A stretch of 53,794 nt of DNA from Neobacillus fumarioli NBRC 102428 (GTDB lineage Bacteria > Bacillota > Bacilli > Bacillales > Cytobacillaceae), in assembly GCF_001591485.1 (NCBI RefSeq), contig NZ_BCUZ01000009.1, positions 1 to 53,794 on the forward strand. Reading direction: 5' to 3'. The position numbers were made by a program, and so were the translations under genes. Positions 1-8,623 of the stretch are shown here, one piece after another. How positions within the stretch are numbered: the stretch's first letter is position 1; every line of letters starts with the position of its first letter. The notes beneath the pieces were generated by a model, which did no database searches, had not been told where the DNA came from, and saw nothing but the letters and a program-made list of their open reading frames with translations.

Positions 1-24
1 GGGGCTAGGCACTGGAGCTGGACA
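1..24 (-). repeat. Edge-truncated copy of a Bacillaceae intergenic repeat
   Basis: On the minus strand this stretch has the pattern T-TC-AGCT-CAG-GC-TAGCCC, which is also found near 20378-20402 (about 18 of 24 aligned bases identical). The copy runs off the left edge of the window. It lies just past the yugP terminator. I recall similar AGCTCCAGCGCCTAGCCCC-type intergenic elements in Bacillaceae genomes; membership of that family is an inference from memory. Confidence 0.5.
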
Positions 25-56
25 AATTTCGAAGTCAAAATTTCTTTACTTTCTAG

Positions 57-86
57 AAAAGCGAAAAGCCGCAGCTTTTCGCTTTT
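57..86 (-). terminator. Rho-independent terminator of yugP
   Basis: A perfect 13-bp stem (57-69 with 74-86) closes a CGCA loop directly after the yugP stop codon. Read on the minus strand, the right arm itself ends in TTTT. Confidence 0.75.
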
Positions 87-87
87 C

Positions 88-768
88 CTACCTTTCATCC
101 CGATTCATGCCAGTATATATCAACAATAATCTTATTAATTCTAAAACCGCAACTGCCGCAGCTGCTACATACGTAAGTGCTGCTGCACTTAGTACTTTTC
201 TGGCCTCACGCTGCTCATGGGCGGAGACTAGCCCTAGAGAAACGACTTGCTTCATGGCACGGTTAGATGCATTAAATTCAACCGGCAAAGTGACAACCTG
301 AAAAATCACCGCTAGAGCCATACAAATAATTCCGAGTAACAGCATTCCAGTTAAATGAGCAAAAATGCCGATCATGATCAGAATCCATGAAACATTCGAT
401 CCAAAGTTTGCTACAGGAACCAGTGCATGGCGGAAACGTAAAAAGGCATAGCCTTGTGCATCCTGAATGGCATGTCCGCATTCGTGGGCCGCAACTGCTG
501 CAGCAGCAATGGAATGGCTGTGATAATTTTCCGGCGACAGACGGACAGTTTTAGTACTTGGATCATAGTGATCACTTAAAAATCCCTGCCCTTCTTCAAC
601 AACAACATGATATAATCCGTTTGCATTCAATATTTCCCTTGCAACTTCGGCACCTCTTAGATAGGTAGAGGAAGCTACTTGTGAATATCGGGCAAAAGTA
701 CTTTTTACTTTCATTTGGGCCCATATAGGGATCAAAACTATAATAAGAAAATAGATAAGGTAAAACAT
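88..768 (-). CDS. yugP: YugP-type membrane zinc metallopeptidase
   Basis: A 226-residue neutral zinc metallopeptidase of the YugP family, predicted to act at the cytoplasmic membrane. An N-terminal hydrophobic helix (about 1-18) is followed by a soluble segment with the zinc-binding signature HECGH at about residues 95-99, preceded by an alanine-rich helix. Two further hydrophobic stretches lie near 125-165 and one at the C-terminus (about 195-218). The length fits the family. The start is supported by AGGAGGG just upstream. It is the last gene of a same-strand run with ypjA and ypjB and ends at a strong terminator. Substrates are unknown. In B. subtilis the gene sits elsewhere, so its position here differs. 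Confidence 0.9.
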   Translation of the reverse strand: MFYLIYFLIIVLIPIWAQMKVKSTFARYSQVASSTYLRGAEVAREILNANGLYHVVVEEGQGFLSDHYDPSTKTVRLSPENYHSHSIAAAAVAAHECGHAIQDAQGYAFLRFRHALVPVANFGSNVSWILIMIGIFAHLTGMLLLGIICMALAVIFQVVTLPVEFNASNRAMKQVVSLGLVSAHEQREARKVLSAAALTYVAAAAVAVLELIRLLLIYTGMNRDER

Positions 769-827
769 ACAGAACCCTCCTAATCAGCTCCTGTTGCCTT
801 CCATTTTAGTTAAGCCGATTAGACCCG

Positions 828-1622
828 TCAATCTTTTAGATCTCGAGAACGGTCTTTTTTCATATCCTTTTCACCCTGGTATTTCCTCCAGCCAACATAT
901 GATAAAGTCGCAATAATAATACTTCCAGTTGAAATAATCACCCACCATATAGAAGGATCCGCTTGATCGTCTTCCATATCAGCAAAAAGATTTTTTAAAT
1001 CTGTGTCCAATTTATCGAGTTCCTGCTTGTTTTCAGGACTATTTACCATTTGGGTGCGATATTCATCGATAAAATTAATACGGGCATCTAATCTTTGAAT
1101 ATTTTCTGCCGGTACATCAATTTTCATACTTGGGTAAATGACATTATATAAAGATAAAAATTGGTTAAAACTTGAGTGGAACTTGGAGATGTCTCCTTTT
1201 GCCACTGCTTCTTTGGCTTTATGAATAGCATTTAAAATAGGATCTTCCATCTCCAGCCATAAATGCTGATGACTAGTTGAGAGTGCATCAATGACAAGCC
1301 GAAATTGAGTCAGCTTATTGATTCTCTCTTCATATTTCATATCCGGGCTTACAGTGGCTTCCACTGCTTCATCATGTGTAGTGTTAACGATCCTAACTTC
1401 ATCCAATGTTAACGGTTTTTCTTTTCCAGATACATTTTGAAACTGAGCTGAAAAATAATCCAATAATTTCTTTGCATCATCATATCTATGAAACTTCACC
1501 ATCTGAAGAGCTTCGTCTGAAATATCATCCAGCTTCTCCATAGGAGACTGTTGTTCGGCGCTGACAGAGAACGGTGTAAGTATGATAATAATGGCAAATA
1601 ATAGAAACCACTTTTTATCCAA
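828..1622 (-). CDS. ypjB: Sporulation protein YpjB
   Basis: A 264-residue protein matching YpjB (Spore_ypjB family) in length and position next to ypjA and qcrABC. It has an N-terminal signal peptide (about 1-23, hydrophobic core then SVSAEQ), a largely helical acidic extracytoplasmic region, and a C-terminal membrane helix near 226-245 followed by a basic, charged tail. It is therefore predicted to be a bitopic protein with most of its mass outside the cytoplasm. The start is TTG, preceded by a run of G that can serve as ribosome binding site. A sporulation role comes from the family; its molecular function is unknown. Confidence 0.88.
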   Translation of the reverse strand: MDKKWFLLFAIIIILTPFSVSAEQQSPMEKLDDISDEALQMVKFHRYDDAKKLLDYFSAQFQNVSGKEKPLTLDEVRIVNTTHDEAVEATVSPDMKYEERINKLTQFRLVIDALSTSHQHLWLEMEDPILNAIHKAKEAVAKGDISKFHSSFNQFLSLYNVIYPSMKIDVPAENIQRLDARINFIDEYRTQMVNSPENKQELDKLDTDLKNLFADMEDDQADPSIWWVIISTGSIIIATLSYVGWRKYQGEKDMKKDRSRDLKD

Positions 1623-1688
1623 CTCTTGTCCCCCCCCTTTCGTTATTTAAAATGTATGAAAGAGTGGACAAGGTTAGACCATTTGCAT

Positions 1689-2282
1689 CTATTTTATTTC
1701 CAGTTTAAATCGATTTTGCCGGACACAAAAATAATATCCGATCCCGATCGACAGAATGGACAGCCAAAAAGTAAAATATCCAATTTGCTTCATGTAATGA
1801 TCAAGCATTTCATAGCGGGGCATCATATTGAAGACATAATCAATGACAACATCATGCAATACCCAAATTGCTGCAACCACTAAATGCCGCCATTTTATTC
1901 GATAAAATGGTGCATAGAGCAGCCCTTCTACCGCCATTGCGAAATGCGAAAAAATAAGCATGTAACCTTGCCAATCCAGTCCTCTCTGTACAAAATAAAC
2001 AAGAATATTCATCACAACAGCCCAAACTCCGTATTTAAATAATGTTACAACCGCCATTGCTTCCAATAAGGGCCAATTTTTCTTTAATAAAAAGGCAATA
2101 AGGACAAAGACAAAAAACATGCTGGCCGTCGGACTGTCCGGCACAAAAGGAATAAAAATAGCAGGCGTTTCATGCAGCTGCCAGCCATACCAATAGAACC
2201 CGTATATGGTTCCAGCAATATTTACTAATAGTAATAATTTTAAGATCGAGCGATTTCCCAAAATCGGATAAATCCAATGCAT
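1689..2282 (-). CDS. ypjA: YpjA, DUF1405 family membrane protein
   Basis: A 197-residue integral membrane protein with about six hydrophobic segments spread over its length, corresponding to YpjA (DUF1405). It follows qcrC in the same direction, but a terminator lies between them (2319-2346), so it is probably expressed partly by readthrough or from its own promoter. The ATG start has only a weak GGGA ribosome binding site. No catalytic motif is visible. The function is unknown; the conserved link to the cytochrome bc genes suggests, without proving, a role near respiration or sporulation. Confidence 0.85.
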   Translation of the reverse strand: MHWIYPILGNRSILKLLLLVNIAGTIYGFYWYGWQLHETPAIFIPFVPDSPTASMFFVFVLIAFLLKKNWPLLEAMAVVTLFKYGVWAVVMNILVYFVQRGLDWQGYMLIFSHFAMAVEGLLYAPFYRIKWRHLVVAAIWVLHDVVIDYVFNMMPRYEMLDHYMKQIGYFTFWLSILSIGIGYYFCVRQNRFKLEIK

Positions 2283-2318
2283 TGTATTCCCACTTTTCTC
2301 TCAGATATGATATGTAAG

Positions 2319-2346
2319 AAAAGCTGACGCAAATCCGTCAGCTTTT
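2319..2346 (-). terminator. Terminator after qcrC
   Basis: An 11-bp stem, 2319-2329 with 2336-2346, loop CAAATC, lies just after the qcrC stop. The minus-strand right arm ends in TTTT, so the oligo-U tract is short. Confidence 0.7.
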
Positions 2347-2353
2347 GAATATC

Positions 2354-3130
2354 TTATTTCTTTCCAAGATTTGCAATAAATTCGGAAAGAGTCTTCAATT
2401 GTTGATCATTTCCTTTGAAGACGCCAGGAGGCATTTTTCCGCCTTTTCCTTTTCTGGCAATGGTTGCAATTTCTTCGGGTTTTAAACCGGTTCCAATTAG
2501 GGACGGAGCTCCCGGTCCCCCTTGAAGGTTTTCACCGTGGCATGTTATACATGTATTTTGTTGGGCCAGTTTATAACCTTCACTTGTTTTATCAATCGTA
2601 ACTTTCGGAACGATTCTTCCTTGGCGTTCAGCCGCTGCCCAGTCATGGGTTACAACTGACTGCCATGTTAAATAAATCATCGCACATAAAGCCAGAAGCA
2701 TAAATCCTGTTGCCAGCGGACGCTTAATCGGGCGCCGTTCTGGTCCGCGATCAATAAATGGAGCTAGCAAAAGCCCTCCAAATGCAAGCGCAGGTATGAC
2801 CATTGAACCGATCACAGTATATGGGCCAGAAGCATACGTATATTTAAGCAGTTGGTACAAGAATAAAAAGTACCAGTCCGGTAATGGAATATAACCTGTA
2901 TCAGTTGGGTCCGCTATCCTTTCAAGCGGAGCCGGGTGAGCGACTGTTAAACATAAAAAACCAACAAGGAATACCGCCCCAACCATCCATTCTTTCAAGA
3001 GGAAGTTTGGCCAAAATGCCTCAGTTTTGCCTGGATATTCCGAGTAGTCTTTTGGAAGCTTCGGTGTCCGGCTTTCAGGTGCTAATACGCGAGAATCACC
3101 GACGAATTTCATTCCTTTACCGCGATGCAT
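2354..3130 (-). CDS. qcrC: Menaquinol:cytochrome c reductase cytochrome b/c subunit QcrC
   Basis: The 258-residue QcrC subunit of the bc-type complex that oxidises menaquinol and reduces cytochrome c. The N-terminal part resembles cytochrome b subunit IV, with the PDWYFLFLYQLLKY segment near 80-93 and several membrane helices up to about 155. The C-terminal domain is a covalently bound cytochrome c with the haem motif CITCH at about 193-197 and a distal Met in the GGKMPPGVF segment. This b-c fusion is characteristic of Bacillus-type complexes. AGGAGGG precedes the ATG start. It is the last gene of qcrA-qcrB-qcrC. Attachment of its haem would need the ResABC proteins encoded at the other end of the window. 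Confidence 0.97.
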   Translation of the reverse strand: MHRGKGMKFVGDSRVLAPESRTPKLPKDYSEYPGKTEAFWPNFLLKEWMVGAVFLVGFLCLTVAHPAPLERIADPTDTGYIPLPDWYFLFLYQLLKYTYASGPYTVIGSMVIPALAFGGLLLAPFIDRGPERRPIKRPLATGFMLLALCAMIYLTWQSVVTHDWAAAERQGRIVPKVTIDKTSEGYKLAQQNTCITCHGENLQGGPGAPSLIGTGLKPEEIATIARKGKGGKMPPGVFKGNDQQLKTLSEFIANLGKK

Positions 3131-3190
3131 AGAGAGTCCCCTCCTTTTTCCAAAGCATTCGAAAAATCAGTTAATTTCGCTTTCAATTCA

Positions 3191-3865
3191 TCATAGCGGT
3201 CCTGAAATACCTTGTCTGCGAATCATAATAAAGTGTGCTGCCATTAGTGCAAATAACACAGCCGGCAGGAAGAATACATGAATAGCAAAGAAACGGGTTA
3301 GAGTCTGTGCACCGACAATATGCTCATTACCGGCAAGTAAAACTTTGATATATGAACCGATCAGCGGAGTGGATTCGGCAATCTGCAGTCCAACTTTTGT
3401 TGCAAAGAGCGCTTTCATATCCCATGGAAGTAAGTAACCGGTAAAACCTAAGCCAAGCATAACGAAGAAAATAAGCACTCCGACAATCCAGTTTAGCTCT
3501 CGGGGCTTTTTATAGGCACCTTGGAAAAATACGCGCAATGTATGTAAAAACATCATCACAAGCACTAAACTTGCTCCCCAGTGATGCATACCACGTACTA
3601 TTTGTCCAAATGCCACCTCATTTTGTAGATAATAAACAGATTCCCATGCATTTTTAATATCCGGTACATAGTACATTGTCAAAAACATGCCGGATAGAAT
3701 TTGTATGACTGTAACAAAGAATGTCATTCCTCCAAAGCAATAAACGAACGCTGAAAAATGGTGCGCGGGGTTTACATGCTCTGGTACTTCGTGGTCTGCT
3801 ATATCGCGCCATAACGGCGTAATGTCTAAACGTTCATCCACCCAATCGTATATTTTGGAAAGCAT
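3191..3865 (-). CDS. qcrB: Menaquinol:cytochrome c reductase cytochrome b6 subunit QcrB
   Basis: The 224-residue cytochrome b6-type subunit. Four membrane helices carry the expected histidines: HHWGASLVLVMMFLHTLRVF (about 93-112) supplies two haem b ligands, and the C-terminal helix contains FFAIHVFFLPAV and AAHFIMIRRQGISGP. GTYLPWD-like segment YLLPWDMKA (about 145-153) is the quinol-site signature region. The length matches cytochrome b6 rather than full cytochrome b, the remainder being in QcrC. GGAGGTG lies just before the ATG. Middle gene of the qcrABC operon, 60 bp upstream of qcrC. Confidence 0.97.
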   Translation of the reverse strand: MLSKIYDWVDERLDITPLWRDIADHEVPEHVNPAHHFSAFVYCFGGMTFFVTVIQILSGMFLTMYYVPDIKNAWESVYYLQNEVAFGQIVRGMHHWGASLVLVMMFLHTLRVFFQGAYKKPRELNWIVGVLIFFVMLGLGFTGYLLPWDMKALFATKVGLQIAESTPLIGSYIKVLLAGNEHIVGAQTLTRFFAIHVFFLPAVLFALMAAHFIMIRRQGISGPL

Positions 3866-3908
3866 CTTCCCACCTCCGTCTATCCTTATCTATATTTTGA
3901 TCATATCT

Positions 3909-4415
3909 TTACACATGTGTTCGTGGCTGGGCTTTTCCCAAATAGATATAGCCATTTTTCACCTGCACCGGATAAAGATCCAACGGTTGCGGTGGTGGTG
4001 TGCCCGGAATGTTTTTTCCATTCTTTTCATATCGGCCAAAATGGCATGGACAGAAGAATTGATTTGGGTGTGCTTTGTCAGTGTTCCAGTTAACAGTACA
4101 TCCTAGATGTTTACAAATCGGCGACAGTGCGACAATTTTGCCATTATCGTCCTTGTAAATCCATGCTGTACTCGTAACATCTGACTCATACCATGCATCT
4201 TTTTGCTTATAGGTAAAGTCAACACGAGTTGGCTCGCTTGTTAACTCCGACGCTTTTTTCGGAGTTTGGATAAATTCTCCGCCAGCGTCCGCCTTTAAAA
4301 CAGGATCAACAGCAAATCGGAGCATTGGCATCAACATCCCTGCAGCCATGAAACCACCTACACCAGTAAGCGTATAGCTCAAGAATTGACGTCTTGTAAC
4401 ATTGTTTTTACCCAT
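3909..4415 (-). CDS. qcrA: Rieske iron-sulfur subunit QcrA
   Basis: The 168-residue Rieske [2Fe-2S] protein of the qcr complex. The N-terminus has a twin-arginine motif (TRRQFLSY, about 7-14) followed by a hydrophobic anchor, fitting Tat export of a folded protein. The cluster motifs CKHLGC (about 106-111) and CPCHFG (about 126-131) provide the two Cys and two His ligands. GGGGGG lies upstream of the ATG. It is the first gene of qcrABC and has a good candidate vegetative promoter at 4490-4518. The protein moves electrons from menaquinol toward the cytochrome c domain of QcrC. Confidence 0.97.
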   Translation of the reverse strand: MGKNNVTRRQFLSYTLTGVGGFMAAGMLMPMLRFAVDPVLKADAGGEFIQTPKKASELTSEPTRVDFTYKQKDAWYESDVTSTAWIYKDDNGKIVALSPICKHLGCTVNWNTDKAHPNQFFCPCHFGRYEKNGKNIPGTPPPQPLDLYPVQVKNGYIYLGKAQPRTHV

Positions 4416-4489
4416 TTATGTCCCCCCTCTATAATTGAAATGAGCCCAATGCACCACTGATATAACATTTATAAAACTAGGACATAATC

Positions 4490-4518
4490 ATGATATATCA
4501 ATATTTTGGTAAGGTCAA
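4490..4518 (-). promoter_or_regulatory. Candidate sigma-A promoter of qcrABC
   Basis: On the minus strand TTGACC (4513-4518) and TATCAT (4490-4495) are separated by 17 bp, about 75 bp before the qcrA start. The -35 matches the sigma-A consensus at five of six positions. Confidence 0.6.
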
Positions 4519-4554
4519 CATTAACTTATTCCAAAAACATGCAATTGATCCATT

Positions 4555-5016
4555 TTATTCACTTTCAATCCATTTATCGGTTAATATAGAAAATAATTGT
4601 TGTGATTGATTATCAATCAGTTCAAACTTTTGAGAATCATTCATAGATTTGAGAGGTATGGACGGAAGCCAAATTAAAGTACCTTGTAACATGTCCTCTT
4701 TCAGGCGCCAGTCACTGTCCGATGTCAGATAAAAAATGTGTTTAAAGTCAGCCTTCAAGACGTTATGCCATTCAAACAGATCTGCAAGAGCCTTCTCGAT
4801 GGGATCTTTCTTCAAGTATGTAAATGGCGGGAACAATATTAATCTTCCGGTAAACTGTCTCTCGATGCGGGTAGTTAACAATGTTATAAATTCAGCGGCC
4901 TCAGCAGACTGTTTCATTTCTTTATCCATTGAAATACCGTATAAAGGGACAACTACAGTGTCTACGTATTCTTTGACATTTAGATAGGTTTCGATGTCTT
5001 CCGGGATCCATTTCAT
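4555..5016 (-). CDS. ypiF: YpiF, DUF2487 family protein
   Basis: A predicted soluble cytoplasmic protein of 153 residues in the YpiF/DUF2487 family, recognised by its sequence and its place between ypiB and qcrA. It has no signal peptide or membrane helix. Conserved-looking segments are the VVVPLYGIS stretch near the N-terminus and LILFPPFTYL in the middle. A GTG nine bases upstream (5025) is an alternative start; I prefer the ATG because the protein then begins MKW as I recall for relatives. The function is unknown. The ypiB terminator lies upstream, so it either depends on readthrough or has its own promoter. Confidence 0.85.
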   Translation of the reverse strand: MKWIPEDIETYLNVKEYVDTVVVPLYGISMDKEMKQSAEAAEFITLLTTRIERQFTGRLILFPPFTYLKKDPIEKALADLFEWHNVLKADFKHIFYLTSDSDWRLKEDMLQGTLIWLPSIPLKSMNDSQKFELIDNQSQQLFSILTDKWIESE

Positions 5017-5121
5017 TTCATGCACCAGCCTTCATCCTAGACTAATCTTATTATATCATTTTAACTGAAAATTTTAAAAAATAGTGAAAAATATTAAAAA
5101 ATTCCCATTAAGTTTTTCAAT

Positions 5122-5152
5122 TAAAAAAAGAAGCCTGCTTAACGCAAACTTC
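5122..5152 (-). terminator. Terminator of ypiB
   Basis: A 9-bp stem (5130-5138 with 5144-5152, two G-T pairs) is followed on the minus strand by seven T. It abuts the ypiB stop codon. Confidence 0.8.
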
Positions 5153-5704
5153 CTACTCGCCAGGCTTAGACAAATTATTCAATTGATCAGTCAACCTTAA
5201 AAAGGCTTCTTTATCACCACGATCTAATGCTTCATCAATTAATTGAAGAAGTTTCTCACGCTGGAAGCGCTCTATGCTGTACTTCAGCACTTGGTCGGCA
5301 ATTTGCCCATCTCTTTCATTTACTTGAAGATGTTTTGGGACATAAGGATTTTCTTCTAAAACAGCAACATACTGATGTGCTTGATTGGAGGCATGAAAAT
5401 TTAGTTGAATAAAAATATCTTCATCCCGGTTAAGCCGAATATCGTGAAAGGATTTTTCAGCATCAGTTGTCATCACATTTTCTTTGTAGAAGCGAAATGG
5501 TACTTTGTCAACACAATGTGTCGACATAATTAAGCCCCTTGGACAATACTGTGCCTGTTCAACAAAATGGACCTTCTCCATCAGCTGATCATGGCTCATC
5601 AGGTAATTTAGAATCCATACACATTCTCTTCTTTTCAATTGATAATGATTTAAAAACCAGCGAATAAAATCCTTTTTCTCGTTGACAGAAACAGGGGTAG
5701 TCAT
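5153..5704 (-). CDS. ypiB: YpiB, UPF0302 family protein
   Basis: A 183-residue soluble protein of the UPF0302/YpiB family. The N-terminal half ([19 protein letters not shown] at about 10-28) is helical and basic; the middle is a beta-rich domain; the C-terminal 40 residues form an acidic helix ([25 protein letters not shown]) resembling the IDEALD/REAF segment shared with other small Bacillus proteins. GAGGGAAACG lies before the ATG. It is downstream of the TPR gene ypiA by 35 bp and probably co-transcribed with it. The biochemical role is unknown. Confidence 0.88.
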   Translation of the reverse strand: MTTPVSVNEKKDFIRWFLNHYQLKRRECVWILNYLMSHDQLMEKVHFVEQAQYCPRGLIMSTHCVDKVPFRFYKENVMTTDAEKSFHDIRLNRDEDIFIQLNFHASNQAHQYVAVLEENPYVPKHLQVNERDGQIADQVLKYSIERFQREKLLQLIDEALDRGDKEAFLRLTDQLNNLSKPGE

Positions 5705-5739
5705 AATCGTTTCCCTCCTCTGTAAATCCAGCTTAATTT

Positions 5740-6999
5740 TTACAAATCGGTTAGACGTTCAACTAAGTCCAAATATTCCGTATTTGCCGGATCTTCTTTT
5801 AGCAGCTGCTTAAAAATTTCGGCAGCACGGTCGTTTTTTCCTTCCTCCACCAAAAAATATCCGTAATCCTGTAAAAATTCCCGATTATTTTTAAAGAAAG
5901 TATATGCAGTTTCATATTTGTCTAATGCTTGTGAATATTTTTCCAAACGCTGTAAAGCAAGAGCAGAATCCCATAAAAGCTGCGGCTCTTCATCTTCAGG
6001 GCTCTCAAGCCATGAAATCAAATCGAGAATCTCTTCGTATTTTTCCTGTTGTAAGAAAAGTTTATTTAGTGTTAATGCTGCTTCTGTAAATCCCGGGTCC
6101 AGATTAAGGGCACTTCGCAGGTAATGTTCAGCATCTTTTTCTTTTCCCAGTTTTAATGCTATTTTTCCGCCAAAGAAAAATAATTCTTTATTAAATTCAT
6201 CCTGTTTTAAACCTTCTTCGACAACCTGCAAACTTTTTTCCAGTTCTTCTTCCCTTTCATAAGCTTTTGCAAGGTGCAAATAAAGTGAATGGTATTCAGG
6301 GTCCAGCGCTTTTAACTCATTGAATTTCTCAATAGCGGTCCGATTATATCCTGCCTGGAGGGCAGTGAAAGCATAGCCAAATAACGTATTGATCTCCAGT
6401 TTCTCCTCCAGTGCCTGATCGTAGTAGACTAATGCTTCTTCGAACGCACCCGAAGAACTTAACAAATCAGCCATCCGTTGATGGATATTGACCCCGGCAA
6501 TTTCAGTTGTTTCTTTCAAAACCATTTCAAAAGCTGCCAGGGCCTTATTGATTTCACCTTGCTCACTGTAAACTTCTGCAAGGGCAAAATCAATAATTTT
6601 CTCATCAGGTAAAAGTTCTTTTGCTTTTAGAAGTTTTCCTTCACATACTTCATGCAATCCCTGAATTTGATATAGATCCGCTAATAACAGGAGGGAACGG
6701 ACAAAATTGACATCCTGCTCTGATATTCTTTCTAAAACAAGAATAGCTTTCTCTTCCTCGCCTGCTTCAACTAATATTTCTCCAAGAAGAACGAGAATCT
6801 CTCCTTCTTCAGGAAATACCTCCAGTAAGCTTTCAACTAGAGCTCTTGCTTCTTCCAGAAAGCCAAATTGAAACAATTCCTCGGCAAGGACAAATTTTTC
6901 TTCGTGTCCACCCTGTTTTAGTACAACATTATATTCATGAAAAGCCTCTTTATGTTTACCGTTTTCCAAAAGTTGAATAATTTTCGTTACTCGATCCAT
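5740..6999 (-). CDS. ypiA: TPR repeat protein YpiA
   Basis: A 419-residue acidic protein made almost wholly of tetratricopeptide repeats, visible as recurring A-x3-Y/L-E-x7-P-D/E helical pairs from about residue 15 to the end (for example [19 protein letters not shown] and [16 protein letters not shown]). No signal peptide or membrane helix, so a cytoplasmic scaffold is expected. It corresponds to YpiA of B. subtilis by content and position between aroA and ypiB. GAGGT precedes the ATG. No enzymatic domain is present and its partners cannot be told from the sequence. It appears to be first in a ypiA-ypiB transcription unit. Confidence 0.9.
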   Translation of the reverse strand: MDRVTKIIQLLENGKHKEAFHEYNVVLKQGGHEEKFVLAEELFQFGFLEEARALVESLLEVFPEEGEILVLLGEILVEAGEEEKAILVLERISEQDVNFVRSLLLLADLYQIQGLHEVCEGKLLKAKELLPDEKIIDFALAEVYSEQGEINKALAAFEMVLKETTEIAGVNIHQRMADLLSSSGAFEEALVYYDQALEEKLEINTLFGYAFTALQAGYNRTAIEKFNELKALDPEYHSLYLHLAKAYEREEELEKSLQVVEEGLKQDEFNKELFFFGGKIALKLGKEKDAEHYLRSALNLDPGFTEAALTLNKLFLQQEKYEEILDLISWLESPEDEEPQLLWDSALALQRLEKYSQALDKYETAYTFFKNNREFLQDYGYFLVEEGKNDRAAEIFKQLLKEDPANTEYLDLVERLTDL

Positions 7000-7288
7000 A
7001 ATATTTACCTCTTCCCCTTAATTTACGAAGAAAAAAGATGGGGTTTTCACCTTTATATGTTTTTTACTATACAATTTAACTAAAATTTCTTGCATTCTGC
7101 AAGCTTAATTAAATAGGTGTTCATGAATATATACATTGTACTTACAATATTTTCATTTTCGTACTATTTCATTTCGACGGAACTGCCTTTCTCTCCTGCT
7201 TTGTACGCCAAAGGAAATTATGAAAATTGTTTTCCTTGTCCCTCCTTAAGACAGGCTATGCGGAAATTTCTCATACTATAACTTCTTT
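7000..7288 (-). other. Intergenic region upstream of ypiA
   Basis: The 320 bp between aroA and ypiA is AT-rich and holds no convincing coding frame. It contains the aroA terminator at its right end, a candidate -10 TATAGT for ypiA (minus strand, 7066-7071), and a perfect 6-bp inverted repeat with 3-bp spacer at 7089-7103, placed exactly where the -35 would lie for that -10. The -35 itself is poor, so the promoter assignment is weak. Confidence 0.4.
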
Positions 7289-7319
7289 AAAAAAAGAAGC
7301 TGCATGAAACATGCAGCTT
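7289..7319 (-). terminator. Terminator of the aro operon (after aroA)
   Basis: A perfect 10-bp stem (7297-7306 with 7310-7319) with a 3-base loop is followed on the minus strand by C and a run of seven T. It directly abuts the aroA stop codon. Confidence 0.9.
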
Positions 7320-8609
7320 TTACTGAATAAGACTGTTTAAATGAGTAAAGAAATTTGGATAGGAAACCGAGATAGCTTCTGCATCTTCTAAGAAGACATC
7401 ATGTTTGCATAAAAGTGCTGCAATGGAAAGCATCATGCCAATTCGATGATCTCCATGGCTGGAAACTGTTCCGCCAGTTAATTGGGAATTGCCGTTAATA
7501 ATCATTCCATCCTCGGTGGCTTCAATGGACGCTCCCAGTTTTTTCAATTCCTGTACTACCGTATCGATTCGGTTTGTCTCTTTTACCTTTAATTCTTCCG
7601 CATCCTTGATAATCGTCTGACCTTCTGCTTGTGTAGCGAGAAGAGCAATGATTGGAATTTCGTCGATTAGTTTAGGAATTAGATCCCCTTCAATGACGGT
7701 TCCTGTAAGTTTAGAGGTTTTAATCACAATATCCCCGGAAGGTTCAAATGTGTCATCCTGATTGGAAATCAATTCGATTGCGGCTCCCATCTTTTTCATC
7801 ACTTCGATTATTCCAGTTCTTGTAGGATTCAGTCCGACATTTTTCAGCACTATTTCACTATCCGGGACAATAGCTCCAGCCACAAGAAAGAATGCCGCCG
7901 AAGAAATATCCCCCGGAACGGGTACATGTGCAGCCGTCAGCCTCTGTCCCCCTGTAACCGTAATTGAACCATTCTCTTGATGAATTTCTCCGCCAAACAT
8001 ACGAATCATTCTTTCCGTATGGTCACGTGCCGCAGCCGGTTCGATAATGACCGACTCACCTTCTGCCTGAAGTCCGGCTAAGATGAGTGCTGATTTCACT
8101 TGGGCACTGGGAACGGGCAGCTTATAATGAATCGGGTTTAATTTTCCGCCTCGAATGGAAATGGGTGTATACAAACCATGTTCCCTGCCGTCAATTGCTG
8201 CACCCATTTTTGTTAATGGTTCTGTTACTCTTGTCATCGGTCTTTTTCCAATCGACCGGTCACCGACAAGCGTGGAGAAAAACGGTCTGCCAGCTAGAAT
8301 TCCAAGCAAGAGACGAATCGTTGTTCCGGAATTACCGACATCCAATATTTCATTTGGCTCCTTCAGACCATCAAATCCATTACCATGAATAATGAGTTCT
8401 TCTTCTGTTTCTTCAATTTTTATGCCTAATTTTCGGAAACAGGAGATTGTACTTAAACAATCCTCTCCCGGCAGGAAGTTGGTAACGGTTGTTTTCCCAT
8501 GTGCAATAGAACCGAACATGACGGAACGGTGAGAGATTGATTTATCTCCAGGAATGTTCAATTCGCCAAATAATTTATGAATATTCGTTTTAAGTTTTAA
8601 TTGTGCCAT
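7320..8609 (-). CDS. aroA: 3-Phosphoshikimate 1-carboxyvinyltransferase (EPSP synthase)
   Basis: EPSP synthase (called aroE in B. subtilis), joining shikimate-3-phosphate and phosphoenolpyruvate, the sixth shikimate-pathway step. The 429-residue protein starts at MAQLK; AGGTGAT lies just upstream, and a longer frame would overlap tyrA with no support. Signature segments are GDKSISHR near residues 20-27, [17 protein letters not shown] near 90, RPM at the RPMTRV segment, and [17 protein letters not shown] near 340. The SGTT rather than NAGTAMRP-type loop suggests the class II enzyme family typical of Firmicutes, generally less sensitive to glyphosate; that is family knowledge. It is the last gene of the aro operon, 14 bp after tyrA. 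Confidence 0.96.
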   Translation of the reverse strand: MAQLKLKTNIHKLFGELNIPGDKSISHRSVMFGSIAHGKTTVTNFLPGEDCLSTISCFRKLGIKIEETEEELIIHGNGFDGLKEPNEILDVGNSGTTIRLLLGILAGRPFFSTLVGDRSIGKRPMTRVTEPLTKMGAAIDGREHGLYTPISIRGGKLNPIHYKLPVPSAQVKSALILAGLQAEGESVIIEPAAARDHTERMIRMFGGEIHQENGSITVTGGQRLTAAHVPVPGDISSAAFFLVAGAIVPDSEIVLKNVGLNPTRTGIIEVMKKMGAAIELISNQDDTFEPSGDIVIKTSKLTGTVIEGDLIPKLIDEIPIIALLATQAEGQTIIKDAEELKVKETNRIDTVVQELKKLGASIEATEDGMIINGNSQLTGGTVSSHGDHRIGMMLSIAALLCKHDVFLEDAEAISVSYPNFFTHLNSLIQ

Positions 8610-8623
8610 TTCATCACCTGCTT

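Noticed and set aside
7000-7319. Small gene in the ypiA-aroA gap
   Set aside because: All frames are broken within a few dozen codons and no start has a good ribosome binding site.
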